Below, piece after piece: positions 6,215-13,242 of a stretch of DNA of 15,943 bases. The position numbers and the translations under genes are program-made. The notes under the pieces are model-generated. The model was not told the DNA's origin, ran no database searches, and worked only from the letters and a program-made list of their open reading frames with translations. This DNA comes from Oribacterium sp. UBA3737 (GTDB lineage: Bacteria; Bacillota_A; Clostridia; Lachnospirales; Lachnospiraceae), in contig DFGZ01000143.1 in the NCBI GenBank assembly GCA_002371295.1, positions 1 through 15,943 on the forward strand, written 5' to 3'. Each line of letters starts with the position of its first letter. Positions within the stretch are counted from its first letter, which is position 1.

Positions 6215-7309
6215 TCAGTTTAATTCGCCCTTATATTTCTTGATGGTTTCGGTAATTCTGGACGCCGGTTTAGTGAGTTTAGAAAGGGACTCACCTTTAT
6301 TTATGGTATCTATGATAGCCGCGATATACCGTTCCATATTTATACTGAAATAGTATTCCTTTTCAAGTAATTCCTTTTTCTGGATGATGAGGTTCGTGGT
6401 GAATATCCTATCGAAATATCCCTTTTTATAGGCATCATCAAATTTCTCAAAACCCTTTGAGAACATGCCGAAGGTAGCAAATATAAACACTCTCCTTGCT
6501 CCCCGTTCCTTTAGCTGACGGACAACATCCAGCATACTTCCTCCGGAGTCTATCATGTCATCTACAACGATAACATCCATACCGGCGATATCTCCGCCGC
6601 AGAAATCATGTGCAACGATGGGATTGGTTCCGTTTACTATGGTAGAATAGTCTCTCCTCTTGTAGAACATACCGATATTTACACCAAAAAGAGAAGCAAG
6701 AAAAACAACTCTTTCCGTTGCACCTTCATCAGGCGCTATGAACATAAGATGTTCTTTGTCAATGATTATATCCTCGTACTCTGTAAGCAGCCCCTGAGTG
6801 AACTGCAGTGCCGGAGAGATATTCTCAATACCATTCAGAGGAACAACATTGGCCATACGGGGATCATGGGCATCGAAAGTGATCACATTATGTACCCCTA
6901 TCGATTCCAGTTCCCTGAGCATCATTGCGCAGTCAAGAGATTCCCTCATGGTCTTTCTATGCTGCCTGCTTTCATAAAGGAACGGCATGATTACATTTAT
7001 CCTGGAGGCTTTTCCGTTGCAGGCGGCTATGATACGTTTCAAATCCTGATAATGATCATCCGGAGACATACGGTTAGGACTTCCGTCCATCTTGTAGGTA
7101 AGAGTATTGTTGCATACGTCAACAAGAATATAGATATCCTTATCCCGTACAGATTCCCTGAGTATTCCTTTGCCCTCTCCACTGTTGAATCTGGGACATT
7201 CACAAGAAATAAGAAAGCTCTCGCCTCTCCAGCTTTGAAGAATTCTGTTAACCTTCTGTCCAGTTGAGATTGCTGATTCCAATGCTATAAGTCCGATCTT
7301 TTGTGCCAT
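6215..7309 (-). CDS. prs: Ribose-phosphate pyrophosphokinase (PRPP synthetase), long divergent form
   Basis: Cytoplasmic enzyme transferring pyrophosphate from ATP to ribose 5-phosphate, giving PRPP for purine, pyrimidine, His, Trp and NAD synthesis. The PRPP-binding loop VVDDMIDSGGS is at 248-258. SRQHRK (114-119) corresponds to the canonical ARQDRK segment, FDAHDPRMANVVP (145-157) to the metal/ATP region, and YKRR (216-219) to the catalytic flexible loop. RFNSGE (40-45) matches the N-terminal RFSDGE. The protein has 364 residues against about 315 for the usual enzyme; the excess lies in the N-terminal half and in a charged C-terminal extension. Such long forms occur in clostridia, often beside a canonical copy, so this may be a paralogue with different regulation. 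GGAGGAG precedes the ATG. It is 58 bp downstream of the serine acetyltransferase gene, probably co-transcribed. Confidence 0.88.
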   Translation of the reverse strand: MAQKIGLIALESAISTGQKVNRILQSWRGESFLISCECPRFNSGEGKGILRESVRDKDIYILVDVCNNTLTYKMDGSPNRMSPDDHYQDLKRIIAACNGKASRINVIMPFLYESRQHRKTMRESLDCAMMLRELESIGVHNVITFDAHDPRMANVVPLNGIENISPALQFTQGLLTEYEDIIIDKEHLMFIAPDEGATERVVFLASLFGVNIGMFYKRRDYSTIVNGTNPIVAHDFCGGDIAGMDVIVVDDMIDSGGSMLDVVRQLKERGARRVFIFATFGMFSKGFEKFDDAYKKGYFDRIFTTNLIIQKKELLEKEYYFSINMERYIAAIIDTINKGESLSKLTKPASRITETIKKYKGELN

Positions 7310-7367
7310 GTATTCTCCTCCAAATTAACAGATTACGATGACTTAATCATATATAAGAAAAATATTT

Positions 7368-8219
7368 TTAGTTTCTGGAGCTCACTCTGGTGTTGGCATC
7401 TATAGACTTTGTTATAAATGCATTGCCCCCGATAACAGTATTATCACCGATGACTGTCTCTCCTCCAAGTATGGAAGCATTGGAATAAATAGTGACATTG
7501 TTTCCGATGGTTGGATGGCGCTTCTTGCCCTTTAGGCTCTGTCCTCCGCGGGTTGAAAGGCCTCCCAGAGTAACACCCTGATAAATCTTCACATGATCAC
7601 CGATTACTGTAGTTTCACCGATTACAATTCCTGTACCGTGGTCAATGAAGAAATAATCACCTATGGTTGCTCCCGGATGAATATCTATACCGGTCTTACC
7701 GTGTGCATATTCTGTCATGATCCTCGGAATCATGGGGACGCCGAGAAGCGACAGTTCATGTGCCATGCGATAAATGGAAATGGCAAAAAGCCCGGGATAT
7801 GACAAAATGATCTCATCCATTCCCGCCGCTGCAGGATCACCTTCAAAACCTGCCTCCACATCGGTCTCAAGAGTTTTTCTGATGCGTGGGATACGACTCA
7901 TGAATTCAAGGGTGATATTTTCAGAATCGGAATCATCCTTTCCCTGATACTTAAGTACGATGGAAATCTGTTTGTTCAGATGGAAAATAACATCCTCTAT
8001 AGTTGCGGACATGTTATTTTTCAATGTATATATTCTGTAAACCTTATCACTGTAATAACCGGGATAGAGTATTTTCAGAAGCTTTTCCACAACATCAACT
8101 ATTGCTTTTTTGTCCGGCTGATTGCATATATCAATGTGGTTTACGGTTCTGTCAGCCTCATAATCGGATAAAATCATGTTTACGACCTGTTCTATTCTTT
8201 TTTCATCATTAGACTTCAC
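7368..8219 (-). CDS. cysE: Serine O-acetyltransferase (EpsC/CysE type)
   Basis: Cytoplasmic enzyme making O-acetyl-L-serine from serine and acetyl-CoA, the first step of cysteine synthesis. The 283-aa chain has an alpha-helical N-terminal domain (about 1-170) and a left-handed beta-helix of hexapeptide repeats (about 175-272). DPAAAGMDEIILSYPG (128-143) and IDIHPGATIG (178-187) are hallmarks of the EpsC branch. Asp179 and His194 (in IDHGTG) keep the 15-residue spacing of E. coli CysE Asp143/His158. RGGQSLKGKKRHPTIG is the usual loop before the last coils. The chain ends abruptly in TRVSSRN, without the GxPA(R/K) tail. The start is GTG at 8219 with AAGGAG 8 nt upstream. Its neighbour on the same strand is the PRPP synthetase; no O-acetylserine sulfhydrylase gene is in the window. 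Confidence 0.92.
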   Translation of the reverse strand: MKSNDEKRIEQVVNMILSDYEADRTVNHIDICNQPDKKAIVDVVEKLLKILYPGYYSDKVYRIYTLKNNMSATIEDVIFHLNKQISIVLKYQGKDDSDSENITLEFMSRIPRIRKTLETDVEAGFEGDPAAAGMDEIILSYPGLFAISIYRMAHELSLLGVPMIPRIMTEYAHGKTGIDIHPGATIGDYFFIDHGTGIVIGETTVIGDHVKIYQGVTLGGLSTRGGQSLKGKKRHPTIGNNVTIYSNASILGGETVIGDNTVIGGNAFITKSIDANTRVSSRN

Positions 8220-8292
8220 TTCAAGCGCTCCTTTTTATTCCTATGGTCTTACTAGGCATTTGAATACATGATATCATCCATTACTCTTTTTT

Positions 8293-8298
8293 AGTATA
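8293..8298 (-). promoter_or_regulatory. Possible -10 box upstream of the serine acetyltransferase
   Basis: TATACT on the minus strand, about 75 bp before the GTG start, is the best -10 candidate in the 113-bp gap after the GGDEF-EAL gene. The -35 region is poor. A 10-bp palindrome ATGATATCAT lies at 8268-8277 between it and the gene. No T-box leader is visible. Read-through from the GGDEF-EAL gene is also possible, since no good terminator follows that gene. Confidence 0.3.
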
Positions 8299-8332
8299 GC
8301 TTTTTCTCCTGTACAAAATAAAAACAGGTTTA

Positions 8333-10066
8333 TCAGGATAATGAATTCATAACCACCTCACGGGCTTTTTCTTCGTTTAACGGCTTTCCCCAGATATATC
8401 CCTGGATATAATCGCATCCGATATCCTTCAGTGTTTCAAGCTGCTCTTCTGTTTCAACACCCTCTGACAGCACATCGATATCCATGATATGACCAAGTGA
8501 AATGATCGTAGCAACATACTTCCTTGAAGAATCATTATTATTCATATTGTCGATGAATGATTTATCTACCTTAAGAAGGGTCGCAGGAATATTGAACAGG
8601 TAACTGAGGGAGGAATATCCGGTTCCGAAATCGTCAATGGCTATATGTATACCCATTGATTTGAGTTCACGGATACATTTGGATGCCTTTTCCACAGACT
8701 CTATCAGGATGGATTCGGTAATCTCTATTTCGAGATTGCGTGGTGACAGATTACAGGAATCAAGAATTTCCTTAAGCTCTTCAAGAAAATGTCTTTTCAT
8801 AATATGCTTTACGGAAATATTGATACTGAGCAATATGTCAGCACCGGTCTCCTGAATAAGGTTTCCGATAAATTTTGCTGATTTTCTGAAAACAGCACTG
8901 TCAACCTTGTCAATAAGACCTGCCTTTTCTGCAATAGGAATAAATTCACCCGGATTAATCTGCTTACCGTTTTTATCATTCATCCTGGCAAGTGCTTCAA
9001 AGCCCCTCAGTTTATGATTCATATCGAACTGAGGCTGAAGATTGAAATAAAAGCTGTTATTAATGATAGCTGTTTTGATTTCATTTTCCACTTCCGTTAC
9101 ATGCCTGTCGATAAGCATATCCTTTGTGAAGCGAAGAATCCTGTTATCTTCTTTACTCTCCTTTGCCTTAAGCATGGCCTTGTTGGAAAAAGAAAAAAGT
9201 GAATCTGTATCTGCCGCATCGGAAGGATACTCCGCATAACCGTAAGCCGCGGAAACATGAATCTCATAATCATGTATAAGAAGCTTGTCGCCAAGTACAT
9301 CCCTGTACATATAAAGGGTATTCATGAGATCTTTTTCGGCTCTGTACTTTCTTATGATCAGCGCAAATTCATCACCGCCGATACGGGCTATAAAGTCAAG
9401 AGTTCCGGAAGCGCCCATATCAGCCAAAAGCTTCCATTTGGTGGATAATTCTACCAGGACCTCATTTCCGATATCAAATCCCATTGTATCATTGATATCA
9501 TTGAAGCCGTTAAGGTTTATGGAAACCACTGTAAATGGCTGATTCTTTTTCACCAGATCATCCACAAGCTCTGAACAGGCAAATCTGTTGGGAAGTCCTG
9601 TCAGTATATCTGTTACAGCCTGTTTTTTCAGTTTTTCCTGATATCTTTCGATACCTTTGTTTTTGAAATAAATGACTATAAGTGTCAGTATGGTTACCAA
9701 TGTTACAAAGACACCGGAAATATTGGAAATATTCTGGCTTCTCATGGCATTGGAAATGATCATGGGAATATTGAGGAGCAATACCGTAATAGAAATGGTA
9801 AATCCTACATCACCATAATAAAGGGTGAGTAAAATTGCAAAAATATTGCAGATTGAAGATAGGACACCTGCAAAAGCATTCAGTCCAAAGGCTGTGCCCT
9901 TATAGTCTATTGCAAAGGTGGAATTGACTAAAAACGGCATAACAAAATATGATCCGAGGTAAATAATAGACAGCACAATAAGACCGGATACAGATGATTT
10001 TCTTTCAGATGAGAGATTATCCAGGGTTTTTTCCAGAATACGTTTTTTTGTGTTTTGTAATTTCAT
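8333..10066 (-). CDS. Membrane GGDEF-EAL protein, probably a c-di-GMP phosphodiesterase
   Basis: Cyclic-di-GMP signalling protein of 577 aa from the ATG at 10066. Four membrane segments (about 28-47, 62-85, 89-108, 116-138) precede a GGDEF domain (about 150-315) and an EAL domain (about 325-575). The GGDEF motif is intact (230-234), but the metal-binding Asp of the D-x-D-x-F-K segment is Asn (SINLNGFNDIND, Asn184 and Asn186), so cyclase activity is doubtful. There is no RxxD inhibitory site. The EAL side looks complete: EALAR at 357-361, Asn416, EITES, DDFGTG (Asp478-Asp479), Lys499, EGVET (Glu535) and Gln555. A TTG codon at 10075 could add three residues; neither start has a clear Shine-Dalgarno sequence, which suggests weak translation. 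The N-terminal membrane sensor type is not recognised. Confidence 0.92.
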   Translation of the reverse strand: MKLQNTKKRILEKTLDNLSSERKSSVSGLIVLSIIYLGSYFVMPFLVNSTFAIDYKGTAFGLNAFAGVLSSICNIFAILLTLYYGDVGFTISITVLLLNIPMIISNAMRSQNISNISGVFVTLVTILTLIVIYFKNKGIERYQEKLKKQAVTDILTGLPNRFACSELVDDLVKKNQPFTVVSINLNGFNDINDTMGFDIGNEVLVELSTKWKLLADMGASGTLDFIARIGGDEFALIIRKYRAEKDLMNTLYMYRDVLGDKLLIHDYEIHVSAAYGYAEYPSDAADTDSLFSFSNKAMLKAKESKEDNRILRFTKDMLIDRHVTEVENEIKTAIINNSFYFNLQPQFDMNHKLRGFEALARMNDKNGKQINPGEFIPIAEKAGLIDKVDSAVFRKSAKFIGNLIQETGADILLSINISVKHIMKRHFLEELKEILDSCNLSPRNLEIEITESILIESVEKASKCIRELKSMGIHIAIDDFGTGYSSLSYLFNIPATLLKVDKSFIDNMNNNDSSRKYVATIISLGHIMDIDVLSEGVETEEQLETLKDIGCDYIQGYIWGKPLNEEKAREVVMNSLS

Positions 10067-10136
10067 TTTCGGCAAATATTGAACAAATTAAAACTATGGT
10101 TAATTGTTACGTTCTCACTCATTTATTTTTACGTTT

Positions 10137-10165
10137 ATTATATCATGATGAGGTTTCACTCTAAA
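10137..10165 (-). promoter_or_regulatory. Promoter of the GGDEF-EAL gene
   Basis: On the minus strand an extended -10, TGATATAAT (hexamer 10137-10142), lies 17 bp from TTTAGA (10160-10165). The extended TGn compensates for the weak -35. The predicted start is near 10130, about 65 nt before the ATG. Confidence 0.55.
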
Positions 10166-10203
10166 GCACAATGCTGTTTTATTTCTTCTATTTATGGTTG
10201 TTT

Positions 10204-10237
10204 AAAAAAGAGAAGACCATATAAACAGGTCTTCTCT
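10204..10237 (-). terminator. Intrinsic terminator after the FMN/FAD reductase gene
   Basis: On the minus strand the 10-bp stem AGAGAAGACC/GGTCTTCTCT with a 9-nt loop is followed by TTTTTTAAAC. It lies about 80 nt downstream of the reductase stop codon and about 40 nt before the GGDEF-EAL promoter, so it insulates the two units. Confidence 0.85.
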
Positions 10238-10319
10238 CTTAAGTGTTTAATTATTCTTTTTCTTTCTAAATAACTAAATATAAATCCGTACACTTAACCT
10301 GACGAGATTTCTATCTGTG

Positions 10320-12359
10320 TCATGACTTGATATATTCTGCCGCTTCGTTTGCAGCGATGTATCCGGAATCTATACATAAACCATAGCAGTAACCAGGTAC
10401 ATCATAATAAGGGCTGTAATAGAGACTTCCGTTATCTGTACCTACTACATAGAGACCTTCCATAGGCTGATTCTCCATATCAAGAGCTCTGAGGCAATCG
10501 TCTGTCCGGATTCCTCCAAAGGTTGACCATGCTGACGGCTCACACTGTACTGCGTAGAAAGGTCCCTGTGAAACCTTTGAAAGGTACCATGGAGATGTTC
10601 CGAACTTTGCATCAACACCATCCTCACAGAACTTGTTGTACTCTTCGACTGTTTCCTTAAGATTTGTAAGACCGAACTTTTCTCCCAGTTCTTCGATGGT
10701 ATCTGCTTTGGCAAGCCAGCCTTCCTTCAGACCTTCCTCGATATCCTCCGGAAGTTTATCGAGAATTCTGTCCTTGAAGTAGTTGCCTATGAACCAGTTC
10801 TTCTCATTTGCACCCTTCTTTGTAGTGTACTCATAGAGACCCTCTGTTGCCATAGCATCAACATAAGCCTGATCCACGATACCGTACCATGGAGCATTAA
10901 GTATGATCTGTTCTGAGCCATAGCTCATCGGATAATCGCAGAGAAGTCCTTCGTTTATAAATCTCTTTCCTTCACCGTCTACAAGGAGATTTCCGTAGAG
11001 ACCGAACTTGAACCAAAGGTTCTGATCATACTTATCCTGCTTTGCAGGTCTTGTAGCCTTACTGTTTGTTCCGCCGTACTCACATGGACAATATCCGAAG
11101 GTCTTGCTGAGAACAGCACCCGCATCAGCTGTCATAAGGATACCGTCACCTGTGCACAGGCTGTTTCCTCCTGATGCTGCATTTAACTTACGTGTTTTTA
11201 GGAACTTCTCCTGAAGATCACGGTTTCCGAGATAGCCTCCCGCCGCAACGATAACAGCCTTGGCATTGACTGTGACTTTTGTTCCGTCAGCCTTTTCCGC
11301 ATGAAGGCCTTTGGCAGCTCTTCCCTCCATGATGAGGTCTGTAGCCTGAGTGTTGAAGAGAACTTCCACGCCGGCATCCTTTAATGCCTTCTCCCACATC
11401 TCTACTCTCTCCTCAAGAGGATTTGTGATGAGGTGGAATCCGCCCTTCTCTTCCTTGAAAGGAGTCTCAAAACGGAAATTGGCTTCCTTCATCTGATATC
11501 CGATGCCTACGAGCTTTTCAACAGCATTCTTGGACTCTGTAAGACAACGGTGCATAAGAGCAGGGTTTGGTGTCCAGTGGGAATATTCCATTACATGCTG
11601 GAACACCTCGTCTACGGTTAATGTCGTTCCACCCTCTCTTGCATGAAGAACCGAAGTATCTACTGCAAAAGGTCCTGAAACCTTGATTCCGTTAACACCT
11701 GCCACAGAACCTGACTTCTCTACGGTGAGAACCTTGAGGCCTGCCTGACCTGCTGTTATAGAAGCCATAAATCCTGCAGCACCGCAGCCGATAACCGCAA
11801 GATCAACGTCATAGGTCTCATCCTCACTTGGCTTTACCTCGATCTTCTTTCCGAGCCATGCTTCCTTGTCTCCGCCTGCCTGAGCAACACAGTCTGCAAT
11901 TGCTTCCTTTACGGCACGGGAAGAATTTGTAGCACCTGTAATAGCATCAACGCCGCCTGCCTGATTCTCTATGATTGCAGGAATAAGCGTGTTCTCTACC
12001 TGTGTGAAAAGTACAGGTGTTTCACCCTGTTCAAGTATCTTGACTGCTGTAAGTGCAGTGTCGCTGAATGTACATTCTACTGTGATATTACTGATGTTGC
12101 CGTAAGCTGTTGCCTTGTAGGTTCCTGCCTTGTAAATGGCTTTGACAGCCTCCTTCGCAGCTTCTGTAGCAGCCTCGGTAGCTGCTGCCGTGGCTGCGGC
12201 TGTTGTTTCTTTTGCCGCTTCAGTAGCTGCCGCTGTCGTTGCTTCGGCCGCTGCGGAAGTCGCTGAAGGAACATCCTGAGAACCGCAGGCTCCCAAAAGT
12301 CCTGTTGCAGCGATAGCTGCACTCCCCTTCAAAAAGTCACGACGTGAAATTTTTTTCAT
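10320..12359 (-). CDS. Tat-exported lipoprotein with FMN-binding and FAD-dependent reductase domains
   Basis: Extracytoplasmic flavoprotein of the fumarate-reductase/flavocytochrome superfamily, 679 aa. The N-terminus has the twin-arginine motif SRRDFLK (5-11) and a lipobox LGAC (Cys25), so it is exported folded and lipid-anchored. An Ala/Thr/Glu-rich spacer (about 34-73) leads to an FMN_bind domain (about 75-165) with DAITGATNS (138-146), the type of site to which ApbE attaches FMN covalently. The FAD domain starts at 184 with the GCGAAG dinucleotide loop (191-196) and has GKRFINE (464-470). No haem-binding CxxCH is present. Residues aligning with Shewanella Fcc3 Arg402, His504 and Arg544 are not conserved, so the substrate is probably not fumarate. 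The start at 12359 has GGGGG 8 nt upstream; an in-frame ATG at 12386 lacks one. The substrate and electron donor are unknown. Confidence 0.9.
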   Translation of the reverse strand: MKKISRRDFLKGSAAIAATGLLGACGSQDVPSATSAAAEATTAAATEAAKETTAAATAAATEAATEAAKEAVKAIYKAGTYKATAYGNISNITVECTFSDTALTAVKILEQGETPVLFTQVENTLIPAIIENQAGGVDAITGATNSSRAVKEAIADCVAQAGGDKEAWLGKKIEVKPSEDETYDVDLAVIGCGAAGFMASITAGQAGLKVLTVEKSGSVAGVNGIKVSGPFAVDTSVLHAREGGTTLTVDEVFQHVMEYSHWTPNPALMHRCLTESKNAVEKLVGIGYQMKEANFRFETPFKEEKGGFHLITNPLEERVEMWEKALKDAGVEVLFNTQATDLIMEGRAAKGLHAEKADGTKVTVNAKAVIVAAGGYLGNRDLQEKFLKTRKLNAASGGNSLCTGDGILMTADAGAVLSKTFGYCPCEYGGTNSKATRPAKQDKYDQNLWFKFGLYGNLLVDGEGKRFINEGLLCDYPMSYGSEQIILNAPWYGIVDQAYVDAMATEGLYEYTTKKGANEKNWFIGNYFKDRILDKLPEDIEEGLKEGWLAKADTIEELGEKFGLTNLKETVEEYNKFCEDGVDAKFGTSPWYLSKVSQGPFYAVQCEPSAWSTFGGIRTDDCLRALDMENQPMEGLYVVGTDNGSLYYSPYYDVPGYCYGLCIDSGYIAANEAAEYIKS

Positions 12360-12410
12360 CTTAATTACCCCCGAAATCTTTTGCATTTTGCAATAATTGC
12401 CCTACAAATC

Positions 12411-12439
12411 ATTTTAATATCTAAATATTGCAGGGTCAA
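12411..12439 (-). promoter_or_regulatory. Promoter of the FMN/FAD reductase gene
   Basis: TTGACC (12434-12439) and TAAAAT (12411-12416) on the minus strand are 17 bp apart, near-consensus. The start near 12404 gives a leader of about 45 nt. GCAATAATTGC, a small dyad, lies in the leader around 12390-12400. Confidence 0.7.
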
Positions 12440-12638
12440 TCATTTTTCTTAATTGTATTATTTGTAGAAATTTCTTTTATATTTATTTTTATTTTAAATA
12501 ACGCACACCAAATGGCTTGTATATATCTATCCATCTGTGCGCTATGCACAATTTCATCCATCTGCTTGTTCCCTATGCTTTTGTCCTACAATTTACATTT
12601 CCCAAAATCATAAAAATCAATTATTCAAATAAGTTAAA
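12440..12638. other. AT-rich divergent intergenic region with small repeats
   Basis: About 200 bp separate the reductase promoter from the promoter of the small membrane-protein gene. I see no gene in it. It contains a 9-bp direct repeat ATCCATCTG at 12529-12537 and 12556-12564 (27-bp spacing). Between the copies is a dyad TGTGC-GCTAT-GCACA (12536-12550). CGCACA at 12502-12507 is also complementary to TGTGCG at 12536-12541. These could be regulator sites; nothing identifies the protein. Confidence 0.4.
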
Positions 12639-12667
12639 TAGTCAAAATCTTTTTTCAATGTTATAAT
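12639..12667 (+). promoter_or_regulatory. Promoter of the small membrane-protein gene
   Basis: The -10 TATAAT (12662-12667) is perfect and lies 17 bp from TAGTCA (12639-12644), a 4-of-6 match to the -35. The expected start is near 12674, about 23 nt before the ATG, so the leader is just long enough for the ribosome binding site. Confidence 0.65.
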
Positions 12668-12696
12668 CTGTTTATCTATAGTATAGGAGGTTTTTC

Positions 12697-13023
12697 ATGG
12701 ATAAATTTGATATTGATGCTCTGAGAGACAATGCCAGAGAATTGAGAAACAGTATTAAGATTTATAGAGATGACGCCAAAGACCGCGCCGAACTGCTTTT
12801 ACAGAAATTAAAGTTACAGGACTATATCGATAAGAAAAAAGAGGATGATAAGATCAAGAACACTCTTATCGCTATTCTCGCTGTTATCGGAATAGTTGCC
12901 ACTGTTGCAGCTATTGCATACGCCGTTTATCGTTTTGTTGCTCCTGATTATCTCGAGGATTATGATGATTATGAGGATTGCGAAGAAGACGACGATGATG
13001 ATGACGTTGTTGCCGAGGACTGA
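12697..13023 (+). CDS. Small single-pass membrane protein with acidic C-terminal tail
   Basis: This is a 108-aa hypothetical protein. Residues 1-55 are highly charged and probably helical or coiled-coil (many Lys, Asp and Arg). One membrane segment follows (about 56-80, NTLIAILAVIGIVATVAAIA) and then YRFVAPDYLEDYDDYED, leading into a tail almost entirely Asp/Glu (about 85-108). There is no signal peptide, so the orientation is uncertain. I recall similar short proteins with an acidic end as conserved hypotheticals in Lachnospiraceae, but no function is known. It has a perfect AGGAGG 6 nt before the ATG, its own promoter and its own terminator, so it is a well-expressed-looking monocistronic gene. 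Codon usage in the tail is GAT/GAC-rich as expected from composition. Confidence 0.85.
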   Translation: MDKFDIDALRDNARELRNSIKIYRDDAKDRAELLLQKLKLQDYIDKKKEDDKIKNTLIAILAVIGIVATVAAIAYAVYRFVAPDYLEDYDDYEDCEEDDDDDDVVAED

Positions 13024-13042
13024 TATCAGGCTTTGACATTTA

Positions 13043-13072
13043 GGGCATGGTCCATATACCATGTCCTTTTTT
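13043..13072 (+). terminator. Intrinsic terminator of the small membrane-protein gene
   Basis: GGGCATGG and CCATGTCC form an 8-bp stem with one G-U pair, with an 8-nt loop and six Ts after it, beginning 19 nt after the stop codon. Confidence 0.85.
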
Positions 13073-13165
13073 ATGCCCAAAAAGCAGAAGTCAGAATGTA
13101 ATTACTTCTTATGTTTTCACTTATTATTTTGTGAGTTTTTTTCTTTCGTATTTTTCTCAGTTTTG

Positions 13166-13194
13166 TTGTTTATGTCTTTTCTATATAGTAAAAT
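13166..13194 (+). promoter_or_regulatory. Probable promoter of the rRNA methyltransferase gene
   Basis: TAAAAT (13189-13194) is 17 bp from TTGTTT (13166-13171). The -35 matches only in the first half, and an overlapping TATAGT (13184-13189) is an alternative -10. The start would be about 40 nt before the ATG at 13243. Confidence 0.4.
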
Positions 13195-13242
13195 GAATTG
13201 CCAATTAACTATGTTTTGTTTGATTCTATAGGAGAAGTATTT

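Noticed and set aside
6162..6353. 63-codon plus-strand open frame at the end of the PRPP synthetase gene
   Set aside because: It runs through the perfect 16-bp terminator hairpin and into antisense of a clear coding region.
8305..8331. CCTGT/ACAGG hairpin after the GGDEF-EAL stop codon as a terminator
   Set aside because: Only five base pairs, with an AT-rich loop and no U-tract after it. I do not call a terminator there.
10079..10273. 64-codon plus-strand open frame between the GGDEF-EAL and reductase genes
   Set aside because: It starts at TTG with no ribosome binding site and spans the GGDEF-EAL promoter and the reductase terminator.
12077..12322. Gln/Arg-rich 81-codon minus-strand open frame
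   Set aside because: It is the Ala/Thr-rich linker of the reductase read in another frame. GC-rich Ala codons give repetitive Gln/Arg out of frame.
12428..12613. 61-codon hydrophobic plus-strand open frame in the divergent intergenic region
   Set aside because: It begins at TTG without a Shine-Dalgarno sequence and overlaps the -35/-10 of the reductase promoter. Hydrophobicity is expected from AT-rich DNA.
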